In this document: positions 28,115 to 37,002 of the stretch, piece after piece | How the letters are laid out: each line of letters opens with the position of its first letter | Position numbering within the stretch: the stretch's first letter is position 1 | NCBI RefSeq assembly: GCF_000313915.1 | Contig: NZ_AMYT01000011.1 | Location: forward strand, 141,173-205,172 | DNA: 64,000 nucleotides | Direction: 5' to 3' | Source: Catellicoccus marimammalium M35/04/3 | GTDB lineage: Bacteria; Bacillota; Bacilli; Lactobacillales; Catellicoccaceae | The notes under the pieces: model-generated | Seen by the model: the letters and a program-made list of their open reading frames with translations, nothing else | Databases searched by the model: none | Told to the model about the DNA's origin: nothing | Made by a program: the position numbers and the translations under genes

Positions 28115-30580
28115 ATGCATCATAGTGGCATTAAAGAAAAAACATTAGAAGAAGTTATGGGCGATCGTTTTGGTCGTTATTCAAAATATATTATTCAAGA
28201 GCGAGCGTTACCGGATATTCGCGATGGGTTGAAACCTGTACAGCGCCGTATTTTATATGCGATGTTTTTAGATGGTAATACTTTTGATAAAGGTTTCCGT
28301 AAGTCTGCTAAAGCTGTCGGAAATATTATGGGGAATTATCATCCACATGGAGATAGCAGTATTTATGAAGCTATGGTCCGTATGAGTCAAGATTGGAAAT
28401 TACGTGAGCCATTAATTGAAATGCACGGGAATAACGGAAGTATGGATGGAGACCCTGCTGCGGCGATGCGTTATACAGAAGCTCGTTTATCTGCGTTGAG
28501 CAGTGAGTTATTAACAGAAATTGATAAAGAAACCGTAGATATGGTTTGGAACTTTGATGATACAGCAAAAGAACCTACAGTATTACCAGCAAAATTTCCT
28601 AATTTATTAATTAATGGCTCTACTGGAATTTCTGCAGGATATGCGACAGAAATTCCAACGCACAATTTAAAAGAAGTTATCGAAGGATTGATTTATCTTT
28701 TAAAACATCCAGACGCGACAGTAGATGAATTAATGAATTATATTCCTGGACCTGATTTCCCAACGGGTGGAATTTTAATGGGAAAAGAGCAATTAAAGAA
28801 AGCTTATGAAACAGGAAAAGGAAAAGTTATCTTACGTGCCAAAACAGAGATTGAAAAAGGGAAAGGCAATCGGACACAAATTGTAGTCACTGAAATCCCT
28901 TATGAGGTAAATAAAGCAAACTTAGTTAAAAAAATAGATGAAATTCGTTTACAAAAGAAAATTGATGGCATTGTGGAAGTTCGCGATGAAACCGATCGTA
29001 CTGGATTAAGAATCGTTGTAGAACTAAAAAAAGATGCAGAAGCAGAGAATATTTTAAACTATTTATTTAAAAATACGGATTTACAGATCAATTATCACTT
29101 TAATATGGTAGCTATTGATCACCAACGTCCCGTTCAAGTAGGATTAAAACGAATTTTATCTGCTTATATTGAGCATCGTAAAGAAGTAATCTATAAACGC
29201 ACTGCTTTTGACCATGAAAAGAAAGCACATCGTCTACATATCGTTGAAGGGTTAATTCGAGCTTTAAGTATTTTAGATGAAATTATTGCGATGATTCGTG
29301 GTAGTAAAAATCGTAAAGAAGCTCAAGAGCACTTAGTGACTGATTTTTCATTTACTAAAGTACAAGCTGAAGCAATTATTGTGATGCCATTATATCGTTT
29401 AACGAATACAGATGTAACTACGTTGGAAAAAGAGCAAAAGCAATTAACCAAAGAATTGCAACAACTAGAAAAAATTATGCAAGATGAGAAAGAATTAGAA
29501 AAAGTACTTGTTAAAGAATGGAAACAAATCATTAAAGAGTATGCTTCTGAGCGTAAAACAAAAATTGAAGCAGAAATTGCAGAGTTAACCATTACAGAGG
29601 AACAATTAATTCCTTCTGAAAATACCATGGTTGCAATTACGAAAAACGGTTATTTGAAACGTAGTAGTTTACGTAGTGTCCAATCCTCTGGTGGAGTAAC
29701 TGCTTGCGGAAAACGAGAAGAAGATGACTTTATTTTTATGGAAGAAGTGAATACAAGAGACTTCTTATATCTGTTAACAAATAAAGGGAAAATGATTTAT
29801 CGTCCTGTTTATGAAGTGATTGATACCAAATGGAAAGAAGTTGGAGATCATATTACAGAAAGTATTAGTAATTTAGAAGAAGAGGAAGAAATTCAATATG
29901 TCTTCCATTTTACTAGTTTGCCAATTGAAGAACGATTATTATTTGTTACCCGTCAAGGACTAGTTAAACAAATGAGTTGGGAAGAATTACGTCCTTGGCG
30001 TACCTATCGAACAAAAGCGCAAATTTGCTATAAATGGAAAGAAGAGAATGAATCTTTCCTTTGGGTAACTAGTCTTTCACAACAAAAAAACTTTACTTTA
30101 TATCTGTTTACTCATCTAGGATATAGTTTAGCGTATCCTACCACAGAAATTGCTTTAACAAAAACAAAAGCTAGTGGCATTAAAGCAATAAATTTAAAAG
30201 ATGGAGATGATTTAGTATCTGCTTTTGTAATGGAAGATGAAGGCATTTTATCTACATCTCTAGTAACGGTAACGCAACGTGGCGCGATGAAACAAATGCC
30301 ATTATTAGAAATTCCGATTCAGAAAAGAGCACAACGAGGAATTTTAGTTTTGAAAAAAATTAAGAGCCAACCTCATTTCTTAGTGTATGCTGCACCGATT
30401 CAAGAAAATGAAGTGGTTACTTATGAAACAAAAAATGGTTATATTGCTAAAGTAGAAGTTGAAAATATTCGTAATCATCAACGAGAAAGCAATGGAACGA
30501 TGATGATTGATGAAAAAGTAGAAGGAGAAATTATTTCTGCTCAAGTTTTACCGCAAAATGAAGCGGAGGAGATTATTTAA
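28115..30580 (+). CDS. parC: DNA topoisomerase IV subunit A
   Basis: Cleavage/religation subunit, 821 aa. The active-site tyrosine is in [10 protein letters not shown]; the quinolone region [12 protein letters not shown] keeps the usual Ser and Glu, so the wild-type state is expected. The GyrA-box-lacking beta-pinwheel C-terminal domain follows. It starts 20 bases after parE. Its stop codon shares one base with the next start (TAATG), so a four-gene operon parE-parC-coaB-coaC is likely. Confidence 0.96.
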   Translation: MHHSGIKEKTLEEVMGDRFGRYSKYIIQERALPDIRDGLKPVQRRILYAMFLDGNTFDKGFRKSAKAVGNIMGNYHPHGDSSIYEAMVRMSQDWKLREPLIEMHGNNGSMDGDPAAAMRYTEARLSALSSELLTEIDKETVDMVWNFDDTAKEPTVLPAKFPNLLINGSTGISAGYATEIPTHNLKEVIEGLIYLLKHPDATVDELMNYIPGPDFPTGGILMGKEQLKKAYETGKGKVILRAKTEIEKGKGNRTQIVVTEIPYEVNKANLVKKIDEIRLQKKIDGIVEVRDETDRTGLRIVVELKKDAEAENILNYLFKNTDLQINYHFNMVAIDHQRPVQVGLKRILSAYIEHRKEVIYKRTAFDHEKKAHRLHIVEGLIRALSILDEIIAMIRGSKNRKEAQEHLVTDFSFTKVQAEAIIVMPLYRLTNTDVTTLEKEQKQLTKELQQLEKIMQDEKELEKVLVKEWKQIIKEYASERKTKIEAEIAELTITEEQLIPSENTMVAITKNGYLKRSSLRSVQSSGGVTACGKREEDDFIFMEEVNTRDFLYLLTNKGKMIYRPVYEVIDTKWKEVGDHITESISNLEEEEEIQYVFHFTSLPIEERLLFVTRQGLVKQMSWEELRPWRTYRTKAQICYKWKEENESFLWVTSLSQQKNFTLYLFTHLGYSLAYPTTEIALTKTKASGIKAINLKDGDDLVSAFVMEDEGILSTSLVTVTQRGAMKQMPLLEIPIQKRAQRGILVLKKIKSQPHFLVYAAPIQENEVVTYETKNGYIAKVEVENIRNHQRESNGTMMIDEKVEGEIISAQVLPQNEAEEII

Positions 30581-31269
30581 TGAAACAAGAAATCGTTCTA
30601 ATTACTTTAGGAGGAACAAGTGAACCGATTGATTCTGTAAGAGAGATTCGAAATCAAGCAACAGGAAAACTAGGAATTCTTTGTGCTAAAAAAGCAGTAC
30701 AATTAGGCTATCAAGTCATTGTTGTAGTAAGTACTACTGTAGATTCTGCTTTACTAGAATCTTTACCTTCTTGTGTGCAAGTCCATCGTATTCAAGGTGT
30801 ATTAGACTTACAAACCACGTTGAAAAAAATTTTAGAACAAAATACCATTGAGATTGTCATCCATACGATGGCAGTGAGTGATTATTTTGTAGCAGGAGCT
30901 TATAATCAAGATCAACAATTATTGCAAGGAAGTAAAATTTCTTCAGATGAGGAAGTGCTTTGGTTGAAATTAGAAAAAGCACCCAAAGTCATTCAAGAAA
31001 TTAAACAATGGCAAAAAGATGTATTCTTAGTTGGTTTTAAACTTTTAGTCGATGCAACAAAGGATGAACTAATCCAAAAAGCAAAAGCACAGGAAGTAGC
31101 AGCGAAAAGTGATTTAGTTGTAATTAATAATTTATCGGAAATTTCTGAAACAAAACATCAAGCAGATATTGTTCATGAAGGAAAAATTTTAGCGACTGCA
31201 CAAACAAAACAAGAATTGGTAGAACAACTATTTTCTACAATTGCTAAACAAAGAGGGGAAATAAAATGA
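30580..31269 (+). CDS. coaB: Phosphopantothenate-cysteine ligase
   Basis: Second activity of CoA synthesis from phosphopantothenate: couples cysteine using CTP or ATP. 229 aa, a stand-alone CoaB as in streptococci and enterococci, instead of the CoaBC fusion. Features: TLGGTSEPID near the start, the HTMAVSDYF region, and a lysine patch KAPKVIQEIKQW. The ATG overlaps the parC stop and the end overlaps coaC by 4 bases, so translation is coupled. Confidence 0.92.
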   Translation: MKQEIVLITLGGTSEPIDSVREIRNQATGKLGILCAKKAVQLGYQVIVVVSTTVDSALLESLPSCVQVHRIQGVLDLQTTLKKILEQNTIEIVIHTMAVSDYFVAGAYNQDQQLLQGSKISSDEEVLWLKLEKAPKVIQEIKQWQKDVFLVGFKLLVDATKDELIQKAKAQEVAAKSDLVVINNLSEISETKHQADIVHEGKILATAQTKQELVEQLFSTIAKQRGEIK

Positions 31270-31805
31270 AAATTTTATTAGGAATATCGGCAAGTATTTC
31301 TGCTTATAAAGTTTGTGATTTAGTAAGACAATGGACTAAGGAAGGGCATGAAGTAAAGGTCATTATGACTCAACATGCGACAGAATTAGTTTCTCCTTTA
31401 ACTCTTAAGGTTCTTTCAAAACAAGAAGTAGGGATTTCTATGATGGAAGAAGAAAATCCCTCTGAAATTCAACACATTACTTTTGCTCAAACCTGTGATG
31501 TTTTTGTCATTGCACCAGCAAGTGCAAATATTATTGGAAAACTAGCCAATGGCATTGCTGATGATCTACTATCGACGATGGCATTAGCAGTTCCTCAACG
31601 CACGGCCAAATATATTGCTCCTGCAATGAATACTGTAATGTATCAAAATCCAGCTGTGCAAAGAAATCTCCAACAATTAAAAGAGGACGGATATCAAGAA
31701 ATTGAACCTCGTTCTGGGGAATTGGCTTGTGGAGTTACAGGAAAAGGAGCTTTGGCAGAAATCTCTACGATTATTGATGCGGTTAAACAAAATAACAAAA
31801 AATAG
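31266..31805 (+). CDS. coaC: Phosphopantothenoylcysteine decarboxylase
   Basis: Flavin-dependent decarboxylase that follows CoaB in coenzyme A synthesis, 179 aa. Family motifs: GISASISAYK, the active-site histidine in QHITFAQ, the PASANIIGKLANGIADDLLS loop, and APAMNTVMYQNP plus the catalytic-cysteine segment GELACGVTGKGAL. It overlaps coaB by ATGA. Its stop lies within the terminator stem. Confidence 0.94.
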   Translation: MKILLGISASISAYKVCDLVRQWTKEGHEVKVIMTQHATELVSPLTLKVLSKQEVGISMMEEENPSEIQHITFAQTCDVFVIAPASANIIGKLANGIADDLLSTMALAVPQRTAKYIAPAMNTVMYQNPAVQRNLQQLKEDGYQEIEPRSGELACGVTGKGALAEISTIIDAVKQNNKK

Positions 31806-31831
31806 GAGAAGGAATTCCTTCTCCTATTTTT
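31798..31831. terminator. Bidirectional terminator after coaC
   Basis: A perfect palindrome centred at 31814/31815 with arms of about 17 bases, including AGGAGAAGGAA/TTCCTTCTCCT. It serves coaC and the convergent DUF2187-type gene. Confidence 0.92.
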
Positions 31832-32027
31832 CTTTAAAATTTTGGAAATTGACGACCGTTTTGTATTGTAATTCTTTGGCCACATTTTCATCTTCTTTAG
31901 CTACATCAGTCATTTCAACGATACAAGAATGATCGAGTTTATTAATTACTTTGGCTGAAAAATTGTTTTTTAGTAGTGGAGATGTACATTGATATACATT
32001 GTCAACTTTAATACTACTACTTTTCAT
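31824..32027 (-). CDS. Small DUF2187-like protein
   Basis: 67 aa with a small beta-barrel pattern: SAKVINKLDHSCIVEMTDVAKEDENVAKELQYKTVVNF (as positions 21-58 in overlapping parts) resembles the DUF2187 group, whose function is unknown. GGAGGG lies 7 bases before the ATG at 32027; longer frames to 32081 have no such site. A perfect 10-bp dyad lies upstream at 32042-32069. Confidence 0.72.
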   Translation of the reverse strand: MKSSSIKVDNVYQCTSPLLKNNFSAKVINKLDHSCIVEMTDVAKEDENVAKELQYKTVVNFQNFKEK

Positions 32028-32041
32028 ACAGTTACCCTCCA

Positions 32042-32069
32042 ATGTTAGACAAATCATGATGTCTAACAT
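32042..32069. promoter_or_regulatory. Perfect 10-bp inverted repeat upstream of the DUF2187-like gene
   Basis: ATGTTAGACA (32042-32051) and TGTCTAACAT (32060-32069), 8-base spacer. It lies between a TATATT/TATTAT box and the ribosome binding site of the minus-strand gene. Either an operator for an unidentified dimeric regulator or a leader hairpin. I know no regulator with this consensus. Confidence 0.55.
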
Positions 32070-32245
32070 AATATACCACATTTTTAATTATTTTGTTATT
32101 AATTTACACGATTATTCTATATTTGCTAGAATTTGCAAGAACGAAGGTTTAAAATAAAAGAGATATTTCTTTTTTTTAGAAATCATCTAGAAGAACACTC
32201 TGTTCTTTTATAAGTTATGATATAATAGAAGAGTTGAGATGAATA

Positions 32246-32773
32246 ATGGCAAAGAAAATTTACTTAGTCGGTTTTATGGGAGTAGGGAAGACTAGCATTG
32301 GCTCTCGCTTAGCGAAAAAATTACGTTGGGCAGTGTATGACCTAGATCAAGTTTTCGAAGAGCAAGAAAAAATGAGTATCAATGATTATGTAGAAAAATA
32401 TGGATTTCCAGCTTTTCGAGAGAAAGAAACCGAATTATTACATCAAACAGAAGAAAAAACAGAGGATACAATCATCATTACAGGTGGTGGAATTATTGAA
32501 AGAGAGGAAAATCGTTTATTTTTAAAAAAACAAACGGTAATTTATTTACGAAATTCTTTTTCTTTAATTTATCATCGTTTGAAACGTTATGATGATGGAA
32601 AGCGTCCTTTATTTTTACAAAGTACAAAAGATGAATTACAAAAAAAGTATCAAGCACGTTTACCTTTATATGAGGAGGTAGCTACGTATACTTTAAGACA
32701 AAAGAAAAAAACAATAGCAGAGCAAGTACAAGAATGCATGATTTGGCTTAAGAAATGTGAGGGAATACTTTGA
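32246..32773 (+). CDS. aroK: Shikimate kinase
   Basis: Phosphorylates shikimate in chorismate synthesis, 175 aa. Walker A GFMGVGKTS (9-17), shikimate-binding DLDQVFEEQE and GGGIIERE, and lid arginine in KRYDDGKRP are visible. No other aro gene is near. A TATAAT box is at 32221-32226, preceded by an AAGAACA/TGTTCTT hairpin at 32191-32207. The ribosome binding site is weak (GAGATGA). It overlaps degV by 4 bases. Confidence 0.93.
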   Translation: MAKKIYLVGFMGVGKTSIGSRLAKKLRWAVYDLDQVFEEQEKMSINDYVEKYGFPAFREKETELLHQTEEKTEDTIIITGGGIIEREENRLFLKKQTVIYLRNSFSLIYHRLKRYDDGKRPLFLQSTKDELQKKYQARLPLYEEVATYTLRQKKKTIAEQVQECMIWLKKCEGIL

Positions 32774-33621
32774 AAATTGCAATTGTAACAGATAGTACAG
32801 CTGTTCTAAAAGAAGAAACAAAAAATAGTGATTGTTTACGTGTAGTAACAGTCCCATTAATTATTGACGGAGTAGAGCAAAATGATTTGGCACCTGCGGA
32901 ATATTATGAAAAATTAAAGCATACAAAGAATTTTCCAAGTACCGCTCAGCCAAGTATTGGGGAAATGGCAAATATTTATGAATCATTAGCGCAAGAAGGA
33001 TATGATGAAGTAATTAGTATTCATATTTCATCTGGGATTTCTGGATTTTGCAATACATTAAAAGCAAATATCGATGATTTAAGTCCAATTCCAGTACACA
33101 TTTTTGACTCCTTATCTACGAGTCTACCAATGGGAGCAATGGTGGATTCTGCTGTAGAAAAAGCAAAAACAGGAGAAGATGCAGCAAGTATTTTAGATTG
33201 GTTAGAAAAAATGCGTATTGCTCAATGTATTTACTTAGTAGTAGATGATTTACAACATTTAGTTCGTACTGGACGCTTGAGCAATGGTACTGCTTTAATC
33301 GGAAGTTTATTACAAATCAAACCGATTTTGAAATTTGATGAAGAGGGCAAAATCGTTCTTTTCAAAAAAGTACGTACAGCGAAAAAAGCATATAAAGAAG
33401 CTATTGATTTAGTATTGGAAGAATTAGAATTATACAAGATGAAAGGTTGGGTACCTGAGATTGGGATTGCTCATACAAATATTGAAGATCGAGCAGCAGA
33501 TTATGCTAAAATTTTAGAAGAAAAAACAGGATACCCTGTTCGTATTGTAGATTTAGGAAATGTTATTGGTACGCATACTGGTGAAAAAACATTAGGTTTT
33601 GGGATTATGCGTAAAGCATAG
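32770..33621 (+). CDS. DegV-family fatty acid-binding protein
   Basis: 283 aa, two-domain DegV fold that holds a fatty acid; FakB-type members present it to the FakA kinase for phospholipid synthesis. Signature IVTDSTAVL near the start, SSGISGF phosphate/carboxylate region, and the VRTGRLSNG segment are present. TTG start overlapping the aroK stop (TTGA) with GAGGGA upstream. FakA is not in view. Confidence 0.9.
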   Translation: MKIAIVTDSTAVLKEETKNSDCLRVVTVPLIIDGVEQNDLAPAEYYEKLKHTKNFPSTAQPSIGEMANIYESLAQEGYDEVISIHISSGISGFCNTLKANIDDLSPIPVHIFDSLSTSLPMGAMVDSAVEKAKTGEDAASILDWLEKMRIAQCIYLVVDDLQHLVRTGRLSNGTALIGSLLQIKPILKFDEEGKIVLFKKVRTAKKAYKEAIDLVLEELELYKMKGWVPEIGIAHTNIEDRAADYAKILEEKTGYPVRIVDLGNVIGTHTGEKTLGFGIMRKA

Positions 33622-33623
33622 AA

Positions 33624-33656
33624 AGAAAGACACATCTGTAAAGATGTGTCTTTTTC
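33624..33656 (+). terminator. Terminator after degV
   Basis: Stem AAAGACACATCT/AGATGTGTCTTT with a 4-base loop, then T-run. Confidence 0.92.
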
Positions 33657-33727
33657 ACTTAAAAAGTCATTATTTTTTCTTTTTACTAACAAACTCGCTA
33701 TAATGAAGTTGTAAGGGGGAGATGACA

Positions 33728-34168
33728 ATGAGTAAATATAAAAATATATTGATTGCCATTGATGGATCTGAAATGTCTGATGCTGTTATGGAAGCAGCAA
33801 AAGAAATTATCCATGAAGATTCTAATGTTTATGTAGAGACAATCGTTGATTATCCTGGAACCTTAGGAGCAATTAACGAAGATGCAATCATCGAATCGGA
33901 TTATGAAAAAGCAGAGAAAGACTTGGCTGAGATTATTGCTCGTCACCCAGATTTAAAATTACTAGTGAAGAGTTTTGTCGCTGAAGTCCAAGTAGGAAAT
34001 CCACACAAAATGTTAGCAAGAGAAATTCCTGATGAACTAGGGATTGATGTAATTGTGATTGGGAAGACTACAAAGACTTCTTTAATGGATAAAATCTTTA
34101 TCGGTAGTACTGCAAAAGCAATTGTTGCGGATGCAAGATGTGATGTTATTGTTGTAAAGACAATGTAG
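33728..34168 (+). CDS. UspA-family universal stress protein
   Basis: 146 aa single Usp domain. N-terminal NILIAIDGSEMS and C-terminal VIGKTTKTSLMDKIFIGSTAKAIV match the family. The nucleotide loop normally reads G-x2-G-x9-G-S/T; here the second Gly is Thr, so ATP binding is uncertain. The ATG at 33728 has GGGGGAG 6-7 bases upstream; the ATG at 33722 abuts it. Confidence 0.9.
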   Translation: MSKYKNILIAIDGSEMSDAVMEAAKEIIHEDSNVYVETIVDYPGTLGAINEDAIIESDYEKAEKDLAEIIARHPDLKLLVKSFVAEVQVGNPHKMLAREIPDELGIDVIVIGKTTKTSLMDKIFIGSTAKAIVADARCDVIVVKTM

Positions 34169-34210
34169 TGTTTCGTTGGTAGTGTTTTTAAAGGAAGAAG
34201 GATTATAAAA

Positions 34211-35284
34211 ATGGAAAAGAAAGAATTTATTGTTTTACCAAAAAGTGGAGTCGCATCTATTGATTATCACAAACTAGCAGAAGAAGTTTCTTATGTAATT
34301 GTTCCTATCCAAGATGGATTAGATCATGAAACTCATGCTGAAAAAGAAATCATTCAAGGTTTGAAAAGTGTAGGATTACCTTTTGGGATAAGTGCAACTT
34401 TCAACTCTACAGAAGAACATGATGCACGCGATGAAGCAGTTCGTTATTACAAACGTGCTGAAGGATTAGGTGTAGAAAATCAACAATGGTTCTTCGTAGA
34501 AGTCGAAGCAGAAACAATGCCTACCATGCGTAATGGTGTAAATCATTTTGTACGTGTTTTACGTGAAAACGGAGTAGAACGTGTCGGTTTACGTATTAAG
34601 AAAAACGTAATGAAAAAAGCAATGTTAGACTTAAATATGTTTGATGTTGTAGATGCAATTGAACCTAATGAAGAAGCACATCATATTGAAAATCATTTGT
34701 TCCACAATCCAGGAATGCATGAATTTACAGAGGATAGTCATGTATCTGCTTTACCTGTACATGTAACAGAAGGTCATTGTGAAAATGGATTTAACATTCA
34801 TTCTTTAGTTAATGCCCGTGTTTGCGATGCATTTTATAAAAAAGCACCTTATGAAGTGAAGGTATTGGATACAATTCCTTTCTATGAAGATGCGGAATTA
34901 ACAAAAGAAAAAGGAACTTATGAAACAGGTCAATTATTACAATTGAAAGGTATCCATAGTTGTGAAGGACACCGTGCTGCTTTAGAAACAAAAGAAGGAA
35001 CGTGGGTTTTAGCTGACCGTAACTTGTTAGCTTCTACTTACTATCAATGCGAATGCCTAGTAGGTAAAGAAATTGAAGCAAAAGTTCCTGTAACGGTTTA
35101 TTCTGCAGCAGAATTTGATGATCAAAATCGCATGGATGAATATCATGCTGGAAAACAATTGAAAATTGTTGGATTAGCTCATGCTCATTCTGGAGAACCA
35201 CGCTTTGAAATTAATGAAAAGAAAGATGGTCATCCATTATACGTTACAGCAAGCAAAGAAGTATTCACAGTATTAGATAAATAG
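34211..35284 (+). CDS. Leaderless protein with eroded GH25 (lysozyme-like) domain and two SH3-like repeats
   Basis: 357 aa without signal peptide or membrane helix. Residues 8-200 follow the GH25 barrel pattern: SGVASIDYHKLAEEVSYVIV, GLPFGISATF and FVEVEAETM. The usual catalytic Asp of the D-x-E pair is replaced (Glu97-Val-Glu99) and the N-terminal DVSxxQ Asp is missing, so muramidase activity is doubtful. Residues about 215-280 and 285-357 look like two SH3-type modules of the kind that bind wall polymers. Codon use is that of a well-expressed gene. The domain call is by eye and of moderate confidence. Confidence 0.6.
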   Translation: MEKKEFIVLPKSGVASIDYHKLAEEVSYVIVPIQDGLDHETHAEKEIIQGLKSVGLPFGISATFNSTEEHDARDEAVRYYKRAEGLGVENQQWFFVEVEAETMPTMRNGVNHFVRVLRENGVERVGLRIKKNVMKKAMLDLNMFDVVDAIEPNEEAHHIENHLFHNPGMHEFTEDSHVSALPVHVTEGHCENGFNIHSLVNARVCDAFYKKAPYEVKVLDTIPFYEDAELTKEKGTYETGQLLQLKGIHSCEGHRAALETKEGTWVLADRNLLASTYYQCECLVGKEIEAKVPVTVYSAAEFDDQNRMDEYHAGKQLKIVGLAHAHSGEPRFEINEKKDGHPLYVTASKEVFTVLDK

Positions 35285-35303
35285 AAATAGAGATGAGAAT
35301 AAG

Positions 35304-35334
35304 GAAGAGATGAGCGTTAGCTCATCTCTTTTTG
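35304..35334 (+). terminator. Terminator
   Basis: Stem AGAGATGAGC/GCTCATCTCT with loop GTTA and a T-run. Confidence 0.92.
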
Positions 35335-35374
35335 TGTTATAATAGAGAAGACAGAAAAGAAAGGAGGGAATAAA

Positions 35375-35599
35375 ATGACTTTTGAAGAAATGTTACCTGG
35401 ATTAAAAGCAGGCAAAAAAATGGTTCGTACAAATTGGGAAGGTACAGAATTATGGGTGGAGTTAGTTCCAGCAACTACTTATCACGGGGAAACAATGAAT
35501 CCCTATTTTGTAATCAAAACAGAAGACGAAGCCTTTAGCGTTTGGGAACCCACAAGTTGTGATGTATTAGCTACAGATTGGGCGGAAGTTCATGACTAA
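35375..35599 (+). CDS. DUF2829 protein (Thoeris anti-defence Tad2 family)
   Basis: 74 aa. Pattern of the family: a short start with MTFEEMLPGLKAGKKMVRTNW, a middle PYFVIKT, and a C-terminal WEPTSCDVLATDW. Phage DUF2829 proteins include Tad2, which sequesters the cyclic ADP-ribose signal of the Thoeris defence system. Chromosomal copies also occur in lactic acid bacteria without known role. AAAGGAGG precedes the ATG. It overlaps the following dehydrogenase gene by 8 bases, which argues for coupled expression and perhaps a metabolic role. No Thoeris genes are in the window. Confidence 0.82.
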   Translation: MTFEEMLPGLKAGKKMVRTNWEGTELWVELVPATTYHGETMNPYFVIKTEDEAFSVWEPTSCDVLATDWAEVHD

Positions 35600-36320
35600 T
35601 CCATCATTTTATAATCAATCAGTAGTGATCACGGGTTGTTCTTCTGGAATTGGAAAAGCGCAAGCAGAAGCTTTTTTAGATAAAGGAGCGATGGTTTATG
35701 GGCTAGATTGTCAACCTTGTCCGTTAGAGCATCCAAATTTCTTTTTTTCTCTTTGTGATATTACAAAAGAAAAAGAAGTAGAAAAAGTATTACAAAAGAT
35801 AGAACGAGTAGATATCTTATGTAATACAGCTGGAATTTTAGATGATTTTGCTCCTAGTCTAGATACTTCTGTTGAACTTTTTGATCGCATCTTTGCGGTA
35901 AATGTGCGAGGAACTTTTCTTTTGTGTAATGCCTGTTTGCCTAAAATGCTAGCACAAGGGAAAGGGTGCATTATTAATATGGCCTCGATTGCTAGTTTAA
36001 TTCCTGGCGGTGGTGGTGCTGCTTATACCGCCTCAAAGCATGCCATTTATGGATATACTAAGCAATTAACCTATGATTATGCAAGAAAGGGAATTCGAGC
36101 TAATGCGATTGCTCCTGGAGCAATTCGTACTCCAATGAATCAAAAAGATTTTTTAAATGGTGGAGAGATTGCTAAAGAAATCGCTAAAGAGACCCCTTGT
36201 GGTCGTTACGCAGAACCAGAAGAAATTGCTCAAGTGACTTTGTTTTTAGCGAGTGATGATGCTCGTTATATTTATGGAGATATTATTCCTGTAGATGGCG
36301 GATGGATGAACCGCTCTTAA
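35592..36320 (+). CDS. Short-chain dehydrogenase/reductase (3-oxoacyl-ACP reductase-like)
   Basis: 242 aa classical SDR. Cofactor motif TGCSSGIG (14-21), an NTAG variant of the structural NNAG, and catalytic Ser132/Tyr145/Lys149 (YTASK) are in place; PVDGGW near the end is typical. The substrate is unknown; FabG-like naming would be by similarity only. Coupled to the DUF2829 gene upstream. Confidence 0.9.
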   Translation: MTNPSFYNQSVVITGCSSGIGKAQAEAFLDKGAMVYGLDCQPCPLEHPNFFFSLCDITKEKEVEKVLQKIERVDILCNTAGILDDFAPSLDTSVELFDRIFAVNVRGTFLLCNACLPKMLAQGKGCIINMASIASLIPGGGGAAYTASKHAIYGYTKQLTYDYARKGIRANAIAPGAIRTPMNQKDFLNGGEIAKEIAKETPCGRYAEPEEIAQVTLFLASDDARYIYGDIIPVDGGWMNRS

Positions 36321-36325
36321 AAAAA

Positions 36326-36392
36326 CCCTATGACACTTATCATCCTTTGGTCATAGTAAGAAGTAAGCATTGCTTATAAAGGAGAGGAAAAA
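36326..36392 (+). promoter_or_regulatory. preQ1-II-type riboswitch before queT
   Basis: A 7-bp stem CTATGAC (36328-36334)/GTCATAG (36350-36356) encloses a loop with TCCTTT (36343-36348), exactly complementary to AAAGGA (36378-36383) of the ribosome binding site, giving a pseudoknot that would hide it. A small hairpin TAAGCA/TGCTTA (36364-36376) lies between. This is the arrangement of preQ1-II (COG4708) RNAs, which occur in Lactobacillales before queT. The order, spacing and downstream gene all agree. Confidence 0.8.
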
Positions 36393-36881
36393 ATGAAAAT
36401 CAAAACAAAAGAATTAACAAAAATGGCACTAATTGCCGGAATTTATGTCGTACTGTCTTTATTTACTGCACCTTTATGCTTTGGAGCGATTCAAATTCGT
36501 TTAGCAGAAATGTTAAACTTATTAGTTGCAGTGAATAAGCGTTATATTATTGCAGTAACTTTAGGTTGTATGATTACAAATTGCTTTTCTCCACTGGGAA
36601 TTGTCGATGTAGTCATTGGTGGAGGATCAACTTTTGTTGCTCTTTTTATTGGTTATCATTTGTCTAAAAATAAACCTTCACTACTTACACGTATGTTAAT
36701 TATTGGAGCATGTGTAACATTAGGTACTATTGCAGTGGCAGCAGAACTATATTACATTTCTCATCTACCATTTTGGATGACTTATGGTACTGTAGCTGCA
36801 GGAGAAGTTTTATCTTTAGTATTAGGTGGAGTAATTTTATTACTTTTGAAAAAAACCAATCATTTAAAATTATTAGCGTAA
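36393..36881 (+). CDS. queT: QueT-family queuosine precursor transporter
   Basis: 162 aa, five or so membrane helices. It is the substrate-binding S component of an ECF-type importer for preQ1 or related queuosine precursors (family DUF988/QueT). Typical features are the IRLAEMLNLL segment and conserved GG-rich loop VVIGGGSTF. It sits directly after a preQ1-II-type leader, which supports the assignment independently. GGAGAGG is its ribosome binding site. Confidence 0.92.
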   Translation: MKIKTKELTKMALIAGIYVVLSLFTAPLCFGAIQIRLAEMLNLLVAVNKRYIIAVTLGCMITNCFSPLGIVDVVIGGGSTFVALFIGYHLSKNKPSLLTRMLIIGACVTLGTIAVAAELYYISHLPFWMTYGTVAAGEVLSLVLGGVILLLLKKTNHLKLLA

Positions 36882-36915
36882 CGAAAAGTGGCATCTTATG
36901 GATGCTACTTTTTGT
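36882..36915 (+). terminator. Terminator after queT
   Basis: 12-bp stem AAAAGTGGCATC/GATGCTACTTTT with one G-T pair, then T-run. Confidence 0.85.
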
Positions 36916-37002
36916 ATGTGTAGAGAAATATACGAGAAAACTCCCCAAGAAAAAAGAATTATGGTAGACTAGTACATGCAGATAAAGAGAGGAGTTAAAA
37001 CT

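Noticed and set aside
28331..28420. Quinolone-resistance mutations in ParC
   Set aside because: [12 protein letters not shown] keeps the usual Ser and Glu residues.
35375..35599. Active Thoeris defence locus around the Tad2-like gene
   Set aside because: No TIR-domain ThsB or SIR2-type ThsA gene is present in the window.
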